Assembly (NCBI GenBank): GCA_002418285.1
Contig: DIDT01000007.1
Location: 65,218-129,217 of the forward strand
DNA length: 64,000 nucleotides
From: Phycisphaerales bacterium UBA5793
GTDB lineage: Bacteria; Planctomycetota; Phycisphaerae; Phycisphaerales; UBA5793
Direction of reading: 5' to 3'
Shown: positions 8,324-17,100 of the stretch, in pieces
Position numbering within the stretch: position 1 is the stretch's first letter
Layout of the letters: each line of letters opens with the position of its first letter
The notes under the pieces: model-generated
Seen by the model: the letters and a program-made list of their open reading frames with translations, nothing else
Database searches by the model: none
Told to the model about the DNA's origin: nothing
Translations under genes and position numbers: made by a program

Positions 8324-9562
8324 TCAACTGAACGCTTCGTAGTCTTTGCCAAGAAGGCGCGCCGCGATCTTGAGTTTCATGATCTCATCCGTGCCTTCGT
8401 AGATGCGGCAGACGCGCACATCCTGCAGGTGGCGCATTGGGCGATAGAGTTCGGACCAGCCCCGGCCGCCGAACACCTGCACGGCCCGATCGGCGGCCTC
8501 GCAAGCGGCATTGGCGGCATGGAACTTGGCCTGGGCCACGCGGAAGTCGGCCTCGGCGAGGAGTTCTTTGTCCCCCGGGTGGCGGTCGGAGAGATCCTTC
8601 GCCAGTGCAGCGCGCTCAATCATCGCATCGCTTGTGGCTCGCATCATCTCGATCATCGCGATGTGTTCCTGCACGAGTTGGTGCTTGCCGATCTCCTTGC
8701 CGTGCTGGCGCCTCTTCCTGGCGTAGATGAGCACTTCGGCCAGGCAGTCCTCGATGGCGCCGAGGCAGCCTGCTGCGACAGAGAGACGACCCGAGATGAG
8801 CGTGTGCATGGCGATGCGGAAGCCATTGCCCTCGGCCCCGAGCAGGTTCGTCACCGGCACCGGATGATCGGTCATCTCGAACATCGCCGTATCGGAGGTG
8901 TACATGCCGGGTTTGGCGTGCAGGGCTTCGCTCTCAAATGTATCGCCGGCAGTGTCCACGATGAACGCACTCATCCGACGCTCGCTGCCAGTCTTGTCTT
9001 CGGGAAAGGCGAAGACGATAACGGCATCGCAAATCGAGCCATTGGAGATGAGGTACTTCACGCCATTGAGCAAAAACATATCGCCCTCCCGGCGGAACGT
9101 GCACGTTCCCTCGAGTGGGTTCGATCCTGCGTCGGGTTCAGTCAGACCGAATGCGAGAATGCACTCGCCCGCGCATGAGCGCGGCAGGTAGTGTGACTTC
9201 TGCGATTCGTTTCCATATCGCATGATCGGATACTGACCGATCGAGGTCTGCCCCGAGAAGAACGTGCGCACTCCGTTGCCTTCACGGTTGATGCGAGCCA
9301 GAGCGCGAACATACGTGAGCGCGTCAGCGCCGCGACCGCCGTACTCCCTTGGGACCGACATTCCCATGAGGTCGTACTTCCTTGCGAGTTCGACGATCGC
9401 TTCATTGAAGCGATGTTCGAGGTAGCAGATCTCCTCGATGGGGCGGAGTTCCCGGCAATAGGCCTCGACATCCGCGACCAGTTTGAGGCGATCGTCCTCC
9501 GGCATTCCGGCGTGCGAGGAGGGGATCCGACGCTCGATGGTGCTTGCAGTATTAGTGGACAT
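8324..9562 (-). CDS. Acyl-CoA dehydrogenase
   Basis: A 412-residue flavoprotein of the acyl-CoA dehydrogenase family, oxidising an acyl-CoA to the 2-enoyl-CoA with ETF as usual acceptor. Recognisable are FGLTEPDAGSNP (flavin/substrate loop), QVFGGRGWSE, and the C-terminal RIYEGTDEIMKL, whose Glu is the usual catalytic base position. The substrate is unknown; cyclohexane-derived, pimelyl- or glutaryl-CoA would suit the adjacent aromatic block, but I see no residue that decides it. Two in-frame ATGs exist, at 9571 and 9562. I choose 9562 because a TATAAT hexamer covers the first ATG and ends 7 bp before the second, with no Shine-Dalgarno, suggesting a leaderless message. Confidence 0.85.
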   Translation of the reverse strand: MSTNTASTIERRIPSSHAGMPEDDRLKLVADVEAYCRELRPIEEICYLEHRFNEAIVELARKYDLMGMSVPREYGGRGADALTYVRALARINREGNGVRTFFSGQTSIGQYPIMRYGNESQKSHYLPRSCAGECILAFGLTEPDAGSNPLEGTCTFRREGDMFLLNGVKYLISNGSICDAVIVFAFPEDKTGSERRMSAFIVDTAGDTFESEALHAKPGMYTSDTAMFEMTDHPVPVTNLLGAEGNGFRIAMHTLISGRLSVAAGCLGAIEDCLAEVLIYARKRRQHGKEIGKHQLVQEHIAMIEMMRATSDAMIERAALAKDLSDRHPGDKELLAEADFRVAQAKFHAANAACEAADRAVQVFGGRGWSELYRPMRHLQDVRVCRIYEGTDEIMKLKIAARLLGKDYEAFS

Positions 9563-9569
9563 GATGGTC

Positions 9570-9598
9570 ATTATACCCGATTGGTGACGGGGTCACTG
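9570..9598 (-). promoter_or_regulatory. Putative promoter of the acyl-CoA dehydrogenase gene (leaderless)
   Basis: On the minus strand a perfect -10 hexamer TATAAT occupies 9575-9570. A partial -35 (GTGACC, 9597-9592, four of six consensus bases) lies 16 bp upstream. The expected start of transcription falls at or next to the A of the ATG at 9562. The assignment is from consensus matching only. Confidence 0.5.
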
Positions 9599-9789
9599 GC
9601 TGAGACGGTCGATTCGGTTCGGGGTCATTTTCCCGGTTTGCTTCTCCCGCTGCCGCACTCCTCCCCGTTCTTGAAGAGGTTCTGCGCAGCACGCGGCGGG
9701 ATGTCCTCGCACGGGGCGGCCGAAGGCTGCAAGTCGTCCGGCACGCGTTTGGTTGCGGCGAAACGGGAAGGTGCAGCGCACCGATGTGA

Positions 9790-11460
9790 TCAGAAGTAGA
9801 CCAGAACGCGGTAGCTGTATTCGAGCGTCTGTTCTTCGCCTGGCGCGAGGGTGAGCGTCCAGATCAACTCGTGACGCGGGTTGACTGAGTAGACGCCCTC
9901 CTCGCGGAGGCTCTGTTCGGGGTCACCGTCTGCTTCGACCAATTCGCCAGAGAACTGGCGACGAATGATGAGAGTGATTGGCTCATTGCGATGGTTGCCA
10001 ACGAGCAGCTGACCTTTGGTCAGCGTGCGGCGGAAGCGCTGTCCGCCGATGTCAGTCACCTCGCGCTCGCCGGGAACTTCGTTCTCAGTTGCATGCGTTC
10101 GCACGCTCAATGCAGGCGTGATCTGCAGCGTCGATTGCTCACCCGGATTGACCCAGTGACTCGTCCGCTGACCATTGAATCGGCCGTTGGCGACGATCAT
10201 CGCCGGCGCTGTCGTCATCGGGAAACTGAAGGGATTGCGAAAGCGGACAGCGTCCCAGGTGTCCTCGACACTCGGCCGACGAGCCCACTCGCCGATCGGT
10301 CGACCATAAGCATCGCGCGCATCCGGCACCGTCCATTCCACCACGCGCTCGCAGGCGGCGCTGCCGGCAGCTACATTGAGCATAAGCGAGTCACCCTCGC
10401 GCATGGTCTGTCGTCCGATGGACTCGTAGTGCACATCGACACCCTCGCCGGAGGGTACGATCGCTAGATCCGTCCACTCATCAGATCGCGAGACGGAATT
10501 GGAGGTCACCATCTGCTGACTCATCACACCGCCCGGCGACGACTGCGACCGTTCGTTGACCTGGCTGAGTTGTTGGAAGAACGCCTGCAAAGTCGTTTCG
10601 AGAGAAAGCGGAGACAAAACAGAAGCAAACTCGATGCTGGGAAATCCGGAGATGAGATCGATCTGCACGTCGTTCAGATCTTCGAGTTCGTTCTTGATGA
10701 CGGCCTGCTGCGCGATTTTGAGCATGCGCGGATCGGTCATATCGATCCGGTAGCTCGGAGCCCACGCGATTCCCTTCGTGAGATACGAGATGACCACCGT
10801 GCCGGACTGCGCCCCGATGCCGTTCGCAGTGATCTGCAATACGGGTCGTCGCTGGCGCACGCTCGTGGCAGACTGATCGACGTGGAGCGATGCAATGACC
10901 GACGTGTCGATGTAGTCGTAGCCCTGCCCCGAGTCGATCACGAGGAATCGCGGACTTGCACTGGGTGGATTGCTGGTGGACGATCGCCACGTACTCTCCC
11001 AGCGATTCCATGTCGGTGACGTTTCGTACGATCGATCCCAGCCAGGTCGTCCCCCGCCAGCATGTAATTCGACCACACGTCCGGTGATCGGCGGTCCCGC
11101 TGCATCACGAAGTTGAACGGTGACGGTACGACCAGCAAGGTCATCCTGCAGATTCACGGTCGCTGCAGTGCGCATCGGAATCTCGAATTCGCGCGTTGTT
11201 ACTCGCGTTTCGATGATCGCGTCACTCTCGATCCAGAAGGTCCCGTGCACCGGCTCCGGAACGTCCGCAATCTCGTATACGCCATCCGCTGGCAACACGA
11301 CCTCGCGACGCACCACGGCGAGTCCGTTCTTGAACAATCCGACTGATGTGATCCGGCTCGGTATGGAGGGCAGATCAATGATGGGTTGTTGTGCAGCGAC
11401 CAGTCCGACATGGACAGAGAAAATCACGACGATCAGGATCGACGTCAGTTTGGTCTTCAT
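9790..11460 (-). CDS. Exported DUF4139-type protein of unknown function
   Basis: A 556-residue protein with a Sec signal peptide (MKTKLTSILIVVIFSVHVGL, then VAA before QQ). The body looks like the DUF4139 family of beta-rich secreted proteins: an N-terminal segment VGLFKNGLAVVRREV, a central YLTKGIAWAPSYRIDM and a C-terminal LAPGEEQTLEYSYRVLVYF. The start at 11460 has AAAGGAC just upstream on the minus strand; a longer frame to 11592 would place the signal peptide inside the protein. The biochemical function is unknown. It stands alone, divergent from the ABC transporter operon. Residues ~255-300 are rich in Ser, Gln and Asn and may be a flexible linker. Confidence 0.75.
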   Translation of the reverse strand: MKTKLTSILIVVIFSVHVGLVAAQQPIIDLPSIPSRITSVGLFKNGLAVVRREVVLPADGVYEIADVPEPVHGTFWIESDAIIETRVTTREFEIPMRTAATVNLQDDLAGRTVTVQLRDAAGPPITGRVVELHAGGGRPGWDRSYETSPTWNRWESTWRSSTSNPPSASPRFLVIDSGQGYDYIDTSVIASLHVDQSATSVRQRRPVLQITANGIGAQSGTVVISYLTKGIAWAPSYRIDMTDPRMLKIAQQAVIKNELEDLNDVQIDLISGFPSIEFASVLSPLSLETTLQAFFQQLSQVNERSQSSPGGVMSQQMVTSNSVSRSDEWTDLAIVPSGEGVDVHYESIGRQTMREGDSLMLNVAAGSAACERVVEWTVPDARDAYGRPIGEWARRPSVEDTWDAVRFRNPFSFPMTTAPAMIVANGRFNGQRTSHWVNPGEQSTLQITPALSVRTHATENEVPGEREVTDIGGQRFRRTLTKGQLLVGNHRNEPITLIIRRQFSGELVEADGDPEQSLREEGVYSVNPRHELIWTLTLAPGEEQTLEYSYRVLVYF

Positions 11461-11872
11461 GGTCCGTCCTTTCAGTGGTGTAGTTGGGTGGTGCGGGCGG
11501 CAAGAACCGCTGGAAGCTGAAGAGGCGCTCAGTGCTGGCCAGATAAAACCCGTCAAGAAAACGATAATCGCTGTGGCATGCTTGTAGCGCAACGACTTCG
11601 TAACGACCTGTTGGGTAACAGAGTTGCCGGAGCGCGTCGATCAGCTCGGCGGCAAGAACTGAGCGGTGGGCGACCGTCACCGGTGGCGGTAATTTTGACC
11701 ATTCATAGAAGTTGCACAAAATCCACACTTTGTGAATCAAATTGTACTCAAAATCAAAAAAAATGGGTTAGACTGTCATGAGCACGGCATTTGCGTGGTG
11801 TTGGGATGATCCTCGGAACCTGATCGTGCTCAATCAATCAGACGTGGCGTGACTTTTGCATAGCGAATTACC
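11461..11872. other. Divergent intergenic region
   Basis: These 412 bases separate the DUF4139 gene from the ABC-transporter operon. I find no convincing gene. The stretch ~11695-11770 is much richer in A and T than its surroundings, including a run of eight A, and probably holds the promoters for one or both sides. I could not identify a well-spaced -35/-10 pair. Confidence 0.4.
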
Positions 11873-13681
11873 ATGAAGCCTCCGACACACCGGCGATGGA
11901 TGAAAACGCTGGTGGATGCGCACGCCTACGTCCGGCCGCATGGCCGGTCGTTCTGCGGTGGGGCGGCGGCTGCGTTGGTCGTGGTTGGAGCTCGAATCGC
12001 GCTGCCTTGGACTCTGAAGGCGGCTCTCAAACCGTTTGTGTTGCACTCCTCGGATCAGGCTCCCGCCTGGGCGCCCGTATCGATAGACCCACTATGGGTC
12101 TATGCAACGTCGTTCCTCCTGTTGCTCGCCATAATGGGCTATGCGGACTACCGCGAGCGACTTTCATTTGCCCGCTTCGCTATCGGGTTTGTTCACAATC
12201 TGCGATCCAAGGCGGCACAGTGCCTCCGGCATCAGATCTCAACCGGCGCGCGTTCGGGTGTGCGGCAGGGAGATGCGATTGCCCGTCTGATCGGAGACAC
12301 GGCACGAATCAAGGCCGGAACGAAGGGCTTTCTGGTTCATGTCGCCACCAATGGGTTGATGGCCATCGGCGTCTCGATCGTGTTGATGGCGATTGATCCC
12401 GCGCTCGGCGTGGTGTTCGCATTGGGTGTGGTACTGACTTCGGTGGCGACGTGGTATGGTGCCAAAGCGATCTACGGTCGAGCCGCCAAGTACCGTGCGA
12501 AAGAGGGAGCACTCGCCGAGAAGATTAACTCGACGCATTCTGAGGACGTCGGAGTCGATTCATTCACTGTTGAGAGTTCCGAAAGCGCGAAACACGAGGC
12601 CCGGATCACGCTGCTCCAAGGGCGCACCACCTGGGCGGCTCACGTCATCTTCGGAACGACGGTGCTCATCTGCTTGTGGATCGGAGTGCTCGGCACCCGC
12701 TCCGGCCGCGTCGACGCCAGCAACCTGGTTGTCTTCGTGCTCTACGCGTTGATGATGCGGGCCCCGCTGGTCCAGCTGGCCCGGCAGGGGGTCCGAACCG
12801 GCAAAATCGTCGCCTGCCTGGAGCGTGTGCTCGAGATCACGACCTTTGATGAAGCCGTCAGCGCCGGCGAATTGAAAGCGCTGGGGGCGTTGAAGTCGAA
12901 CATCCACTTGCGGTATGTTCGCGTTCGACTCGGCAAGGGAGCCAACCGACGATCCTGTGTTCGAATTGCGTCGCTTGACCTTCCCGCCGGGCAGCGCGTT
13001 GCGGTTGTCGGACCTCAGGGGAGCGGCAAGACCATCCTGCTCCAGATGCTTGCGGGCGCTCAACCGGCATCTCGAGGCGAATTGGAGTGGGATGGTCGCA
13101 AGCTCATCCTGGAGCAGGAATCTCATCTGCTCGTCGGGCAGACGCATCTCCTGACCGCATTGCCCACCTGGACCAGGCGAACGCTGCGTGCGGCGCTGGA
13201 CCTGCCGAGTGATGTTCCAGACCAGGCGGGTATTGACATGCTTCGAGCCTGTGGAGCGAAGGCCATCCTGCGACGGTGGTCAGCCGGGATGGATGCACGG
13301 TTTTCTGCTGACGAACTGTCACTGGGTGAGCGCAAACAGATCGCAATTGCCCGGATGCTACTTGCGATTCCGGGGCCCTCAGTCTTGCTGATGGATGACC
13401 CGACGTCCGGAATGTCCAAGCGGGCCGCGCGGAAGATGCTGTCGGCCATCTTCAAGTTCGCCGGCTCCAGAACGGTCCTCATCAGCTTCTCACGACCGGT
13501 GAAGTTGCAGAAGTTTGATCGCGTGCTCGAGTTGGACGGCGGTCAGGTAGTCATCGATGCAGATCCTGAAGCCTGGGAGCACCAAACCGAGTTGGACCGG
13601 AGCAGCCTTGCTTCGACTGCGCCCGCTGACACGGATGTTTTGGACATACGGAACTGGGATGAAAGGAATCAGACACCATGA
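11873..13681 (+). CDS. ABC exporter (membrane domain + ATPase) with non-canonical catalytic residues
   Basis: A 602-residue half-transporter. Hydrophobic segments lie around residues 30-50, 73-92, 155-195 and 255-300, with a nucleotide-binding domain at ~345-565. Walker A is GPQGSGKT (380-387), a Q-loop Gln is present (VGQTHL), and the signature is LSLGE (482-486). Three catalytic features deviate: the Walker B glutamate is Asp (LLMDDP, D509), the D-loop reads SGMS instead of SALD, and the H-loop His position is Ser (LISFSRP, S540). In heterodimeric exporters a degenerate site needs a partner, but none is nearby. It heads an operon of four ATGA-coupled genes; export of a surface polymer or lipid-linked product is inferred. 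No clear Shine-Dalgarno precedes 11873, so the start is uncertain. Confidence 0.8.
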   Translation: MKPPTHRRWMKTLVDAHAYVRPHGRSFCGGAAAALVVVGARIALPWTLKAALKPFVLHSSDQAPAWAPVSIDPLWVYATSFLLLLAIMGYADYRERLSFARFAIGFVHNLRSKAAQCLRHQISTGARSGVRQGDAIARLIGDTARIKAGTKGFLVHVATNGLMAIGVSIVLMAIDPALGVVFALGVVLTSVATWYGAKAIYGRAAKYRAKEGALAEKINSTHSEDVGVDSFTVESSESAKHEARITLLQGRTTWAAHVIFGTTVLICLWIGVLGTRSGRVDASNLVVFVLYALMMRAPLVQLARQGVRTGKIVACLERVLEITTFDEAVSAGELKALGALKSNIHLRYVRVRLGKGANRRSCVRIASLDLPAGQRVAVVGPQGSGKTILLQMLAGAQPASRGELEWDGRKLILEQESHLLVGQTHLLTALPTWTRRTLRAALDLPSDVPDQAGIDMLRACGAKAILRRWSAGMDARFSADELSLGERKQIAIARMLLAIPGPSVLLMDDPTSGMSKRAARKMLSAIFKFAGSRTVLISFSRPVKLQKFDRVLELDGGQVVIDADPEAWEHQTELDRSSLASTAPADTDVLDIRNWDERNQTP

Positions 13682-14493
13682 TCCAGGGACTCATACTCGC
13701 CGCAGGCAAAGGCCGTCGACTCGGTGGCCTGCTCAATGGCAAACCCAAGGGTCTGCTGACCATCGGTGGCATGTCGCTCATCGAGCATCAAATCGCTTCG
13801 ATGCGCGCATGTGGGATCAAGCGTATTGGAGTTGTCGTTGGCTACGGCGCCGATTACGTAAAGTCGGAACTCGGCGATGAGTTCGCGTACATCGAGAACA
13901 AGGAGTACGCCACGACGAATAGCCTCTATTCACTGTGGCTGGCCCGGCATTGGGTCGATGCGGCATTTCTCATGGCCAACAGCGATCTTCTGGCCGATTC
14001 TCGGATCTTCCATCGCCTTGTTCAAACAACCGGAACCGTCCTCGCGTATGACTCGTCCTCGGGCACCGACGCCGAAGAAATGAAGGTGTCGCTGCGCGAA
14101 GGGAGGGTTGTGGCGATCAGCAAGTCGCTTGATCCTGAGCTGGCGGCCCACGGCGAGAGTATTGGTCTCATCAAGTTCGAGAAGGCGACGGCACGGCAGC
14201 TCTTTGAGGCAGCCGATGCCATCGTACAGGGCGGGTCTCGCAATGACTGGTCACCTGCTGCGGTGGCCGCCATCGCCAATCGCGCGCCGATCGGGGCGGT
14301 CGATATTGCATCACTGCCCTGGACTGAAATCGACTTTCCCGAAGATCTTGACTATGCCCGGACGAGCGTCTGGGAGCGCATGCACAAGCCAGTGAAGGAG
14401 CCTTCGGCCTCACCCGCGATTCCTGCCGTCCGGCGGGCCGTCGGCGGTGGCGCCATTGCCCAATCCGCTCCGTTACGGGAACCATTGCCATGA
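13678..14493 (+). CDS. LicC-like nucleotidyltransferase (probable cytidylyltransferase)
   Basis: A 271-residue cytoplasmic enzyme with the sugar/choline-phosphate nucleotidyltransferase fold. The N-terminus has LILAAGKGRRLGG followed by KPKGLLTIGG. The segment YIENKEYATTNSLYSLWLAR and the later FLMANSDLL resemble LicC/PntC-type CTP:phosphocholine or phosphonate cytidylyltransferases. It likely activates a small phospho-alcohol as its CDP derivative. Its ATG overlaps the stop of the ABC exporter, and its stop overlaps the start of a CDP-glycerol-type transferase, which fits a supply-and-transfer pair. The last ~45 residues are Pro/Ala rich and outside the fold. Confidence 0.8.
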   Translation: MIQGLILAAGKGRRLGGLLNGKPKGLLTIGGMSLIEHQIASMRACGIKRIGVVVGYGADYVKSELGDEFAYIENKEYATTNSLYSLWLARHWVDAAFLMANSDLLADSRIFHRLVQTTGTVLAYDSSSGTDAEEMKVSLREGRVVAISKSLDPELAAHGESIGLIKFEKATARQLFEAADAIVQGGSRNDWSPAAVAAIANRAPIGAVDIASLPWTEIDFPEDLDYARTSVWERMHKPVKEPSASPAIPAVRRAVGGGAIAQSAPLREPLP

Positions 14494-15728
14494 GCCGATC
14501 AACTCCAATACGAGTGTTGTTCACGGGCTACGCGCCGGTTCACTTCGTCTGCTTCATGCCGTTCTACCGGCACCTTCGCGGAATGTCGGGGGTCGAGGTG
14601 TCGCTCTCGGGCGGACTGCGAACCAAATCAGAGTCCGGTCTGCAACATGACGAAGCCGCACTCTACGCACCTTTCGGGGTCGATCCGCGCGCCATCATCC
14701 CGACAGACGACTTGGCGGATCAATCGTTTGATCTTTTGTTTGCTGCAAACACGAAGATGATCTCTCCAGGCGAGGTTGGCGCGCGCGTTCAGATTTTTCA
14801 CGGGATTTCCTTTCGGAACAAGGCCGTTCGTCGCGAGAACATGAACGCGGACTACTACTTCATTGTTGGCCCATACATGGAGCGTCGATTCGTGGAATCG
14901 GGACTGATGGCCGCAGACGATTCAAGAAGACTGCCCATTGGATTCATGAAGACAGATCGTCTTCTCAATCGCACGCTTGATCGCGCAAGGCTGCTGTCCC
15001 GATACGGCTTTGACGGATCGCGCCCTGTGCTGCTCTATGCCCCGACGGGACAGAAATACAACTCACTCGAAACGATGGGTGAATCGGTGATCAAGCGAAT
15101 CGCCGCATCGGGCAAGTACGATCTGATCATCAAACCTCATGATCATCCGAAGAATACGAAGATCAATTGGTTCGAGAAGCTGGAGAGCCTGTGTGGCGCT
15201 CATGTGCAGATAACCCGGGAGCTAGACGTCATCCCTTTGCTGTTCCTGGCTGATCTGCTCATCACAGATGCGTCATCGGTATCAAGCGAGTATTCGCTAC
15301 TTGATCGCCCGATTCTCTTTCTTGATGTGCCCAAACTGCTGGAGCGGGCCCAAAGCGGTAGCGGGAGCCAACTCGATCTCGATTCCTGGGGTCGCCGTGT
15401 CGGCATGATCGCGGCAACTTCAGATGAAGTCGTTCCCATGATTGATGAGTCGCTGGCCAATCCGGGTCAGTTTGCATCTCAACGCCAGGCGATGGCTGCG
15501 GATCTGTTCTACAACCCGGGCTCGGCTACTGAAGCCGCGGTGGACTGGTTCAAAACAGCATTCCTCCAGACGCGTACCACTCGAGCGATCTCCGAATCCG
15601 GAACTCGTGCTTCGCGCACGAGCGGACCGATCGCGCCAGCTATTCACTTCGATGAGTCATCCATCCGCAGCGAGCAGATCAGCTCGGCAGTTGTTCACAA
15701 AACTACCCCCCGAGGAGAGAAGAAATGA
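14490..15728 (+). CDS. CDP-glycerol glycerophosphotransferase family protein (TagB/TagF-like)
   Basis: A 412-residue GT-B-like transferase. Near the N-terminus are VLFTGYAPVHFVC and QIFHGISFRNKAV; the C-terminal half carries DLIIKPHDHPKN and the family hallmark LITDASSVSSEYSLLDRPIL. Relatives move glycerol- or ribitol-phosphate from CDP-activated donors onto a growing polymer or primer. It is coupled by ATGA overlap to both the cytidylyltransferase upstream and the HAF-repeat gene downstream. A teichoic-acid-like polymer would be unusual in a Gram-negative-type envelope; capsule or exopolysaccharide decoration is the alternative. No membrane segment is evident, so it is likely peripheral. The ~60-residue tail is low-complexity. 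Confidence 0.78.
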   Translation: MSRSTPIRVLFTGYAPVHFVCFMPFYRHLRGMSGVEVSLSGGLRTKSESGLQHDEAALYAPFGVDPRAIIPTDDLADQSFDLLFAANTKMISPGEVGARVQIFHGISFRNKAVRRENMNADYYFIVGPYMERRFVESGLMAADDSRRLPIGFMKTDRLLNRTLDRARLLSRYGFDGSRPVLLYAPTGQKYNSLETMGESVIKRIAASGKYDLIIKPHDHPKNTKINWFEKLESLCGAHVQITRELDVIPLLFLADLLITDASSVSSEYSLLDRPILFLDVPKLLERAQSGSGSQLDLDSWGRRVGMIAATSDEVVPMIDESLANPGQFASQRQAMAADLFYNPGSATEAAVDWFKTAFLQTRTTRAISESGTRASRTSGPIAPAIHFDESSIRSEQISSAVVHKTTPRGEKK

Positions 15729-17044
15729 AGCTCAGGATTTCAGTGACCCTATCAGTCTTGGTGTTGTCGGCAATTGCACCATTCGCGCGTGCTCAGAGTT
15801 ATGATGTTGTTGATCTCGGCACGCTGGGCGGGGTGGAGAGCGAATCTCGCGGATTGAATCCGCAGGGACAGGTCGTGGGTTACTCGCTTGTTGCCAATGG
15901 CAACGCACATGGTTTCTACTGGGATGGTGTGCAACTGCGCGATCTTGGCACCCTGGGTGGCCGAGAAAGCAATGCCCGTTCCATCAACGCATCGGGTGTA
16001 ATGGCTGGTCGAGCCGACATCAACTATTGGACTCAGCACGCCGTGCGCTGGCAGGGAAATCAGTCGTTTGATCTCGGGACGCTCGGTGGTCTTGAGAGTT
16101 CTGCCTATGGCATCAACAGCGCGAACCAGATTGTCGGCTGGGCCGATACGTCTACGGGAGCCACGCGGGCGTTTCTCTGGGAGAACGGGCAGATGTCGGA
16201 TCTGGGCACGCTGGGGGGCGTTTCCAGTTGGGCCCGCGCGATCAACGAGTCATCCGAAGTGGCGGGCTTCTCAATCGTGACCGGAGGCGCGGTTCATGCG
16301 TTCCTTCTGCGCAATCAGCAGATGATCGATCTTGGCACACTGGGAGGTCCCAAGAGTTGGGCCTATGACCTCAACGACTCCGCCGTGGTTGTCGGGGAGT
16401 CACACACCTCGCAGGGCCCGGCGCATGCGTGCCTGTGGGACCAGAACGGTGCTCGCGATCTGGGGACCTTTGGTGGTTCAACCGGAGTTGCCTGGGCGCT
16501 GAACAACCAGAATCAGGTCGTCGGTTATGCGGACAACGCAAATGAGTCCAAGCGCGCCTTTCTCTGGGAGAACGGGCAGATGTTCGATCTCAATGACCTG
16601 ATCGACTTGAACTCCGGGTGGCTTCTCAAGGAGGCGATCGACATCAACGACGACGGTGTCATTGTCGGCCGCGGCACCATCAACGGTGAGACTCACGCCT
16701 TCGTACTGCTTCCCACCGGTGGCAATCGGCTCATTCTTGGCGGACCAGCGCCCGGTATCGCCGGTCAGACGAACTCCTTCACGGTAGACGGTGCGACCCC
16801 CAGTGCGAGACAGAAGTTCTACTACTCGCTGCGTTCCGGAACAACGGCAATCCCGGGATGTCCCAACATCACGCTGTCGCTGCAATCGGCGCTGGCGATG
16901 GGTACCGCAACCGCCAACCAGAATGGGCACGCGCAGCTTAGCGTCCCCGTTCCTGGAAATGCTCGGGGTGTGCTCGTCCTGTCCCAGGCCTACGAGGGTG
17001 ATACGTGCCGCGTTACGAATCGAGTGTCGCACACGTTCCAGTAG
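15725..17044 (+). CDS. Secreted HAF-repeat protein
   Basis: A 439-residue exported protein with an N-terminal signal peptide ending near FARAQ. The body has six repeats beginning with DLGTLGG or DLGTFGG (residues ~32-260), each followed by a segment like INxxxxVxGxS, the pattern of the HAF extracellular repeat family. A C-terminal ~105-residue domain, with two Cys (PGCPNITL and DTCRVTN), may be a beta-sandwich. No sorting tail is seen. The function of HAF repeats is unknown; a beta-propeller-like surface protein is likely. Its ATG overlaps the stop of the phosphotransferase, so it belongs to the same operon and could interact with the exported product (inference). Confidence 0.8.
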   Translation: MKLRISVTLSVLVLSAIAPFARAQSYDVVDLGTLGGVESESRGLNPQGQVVGYSLVANGNAHGFYWDGVQLRDLGTLGGRESNARSINASGVMAGRADINYWTQHAVRWQGNQSFDLGTLGGLESSAYGINSANQIVGWADTSTGATRAFLWENGQMSDLGTLGGVSSWARAINESSEVAGFSIVTGGAVHAFLLRNQQMIDLGTLGGPKSWAYDLNDSAVVVGESHTSQGPAHACLWDQNGARDLGTFGGSTGVAWALNNQNQVVGYADNANESKRAFLWENGQMFDLNDLIDLNSGWLLKEAIDINDDGVIVGRGTINGETHAFVLLPTGGNRLILGGPAPGIAGQTNSFTVDGATPSARQKFYYSLRSGTTAIPGCPNITLSLQSALAMGTATANQNGHAQLSVPVPGNARGVLVLSQAYEGDTCRVTNRVSHTFQ

Positions 17045-17100
17045 CCGCGTTGGATCAATTGGCCTTCGACTTTCGGTTGGCCCTGGCTGGAGCCTTCATC

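Noticed and set aside
8429..9178. Plus-strand open frame of 249 codons
   Set aside because: Antisense to the acyl-CoA dehydrogenase, whose motifs are unmistakable.
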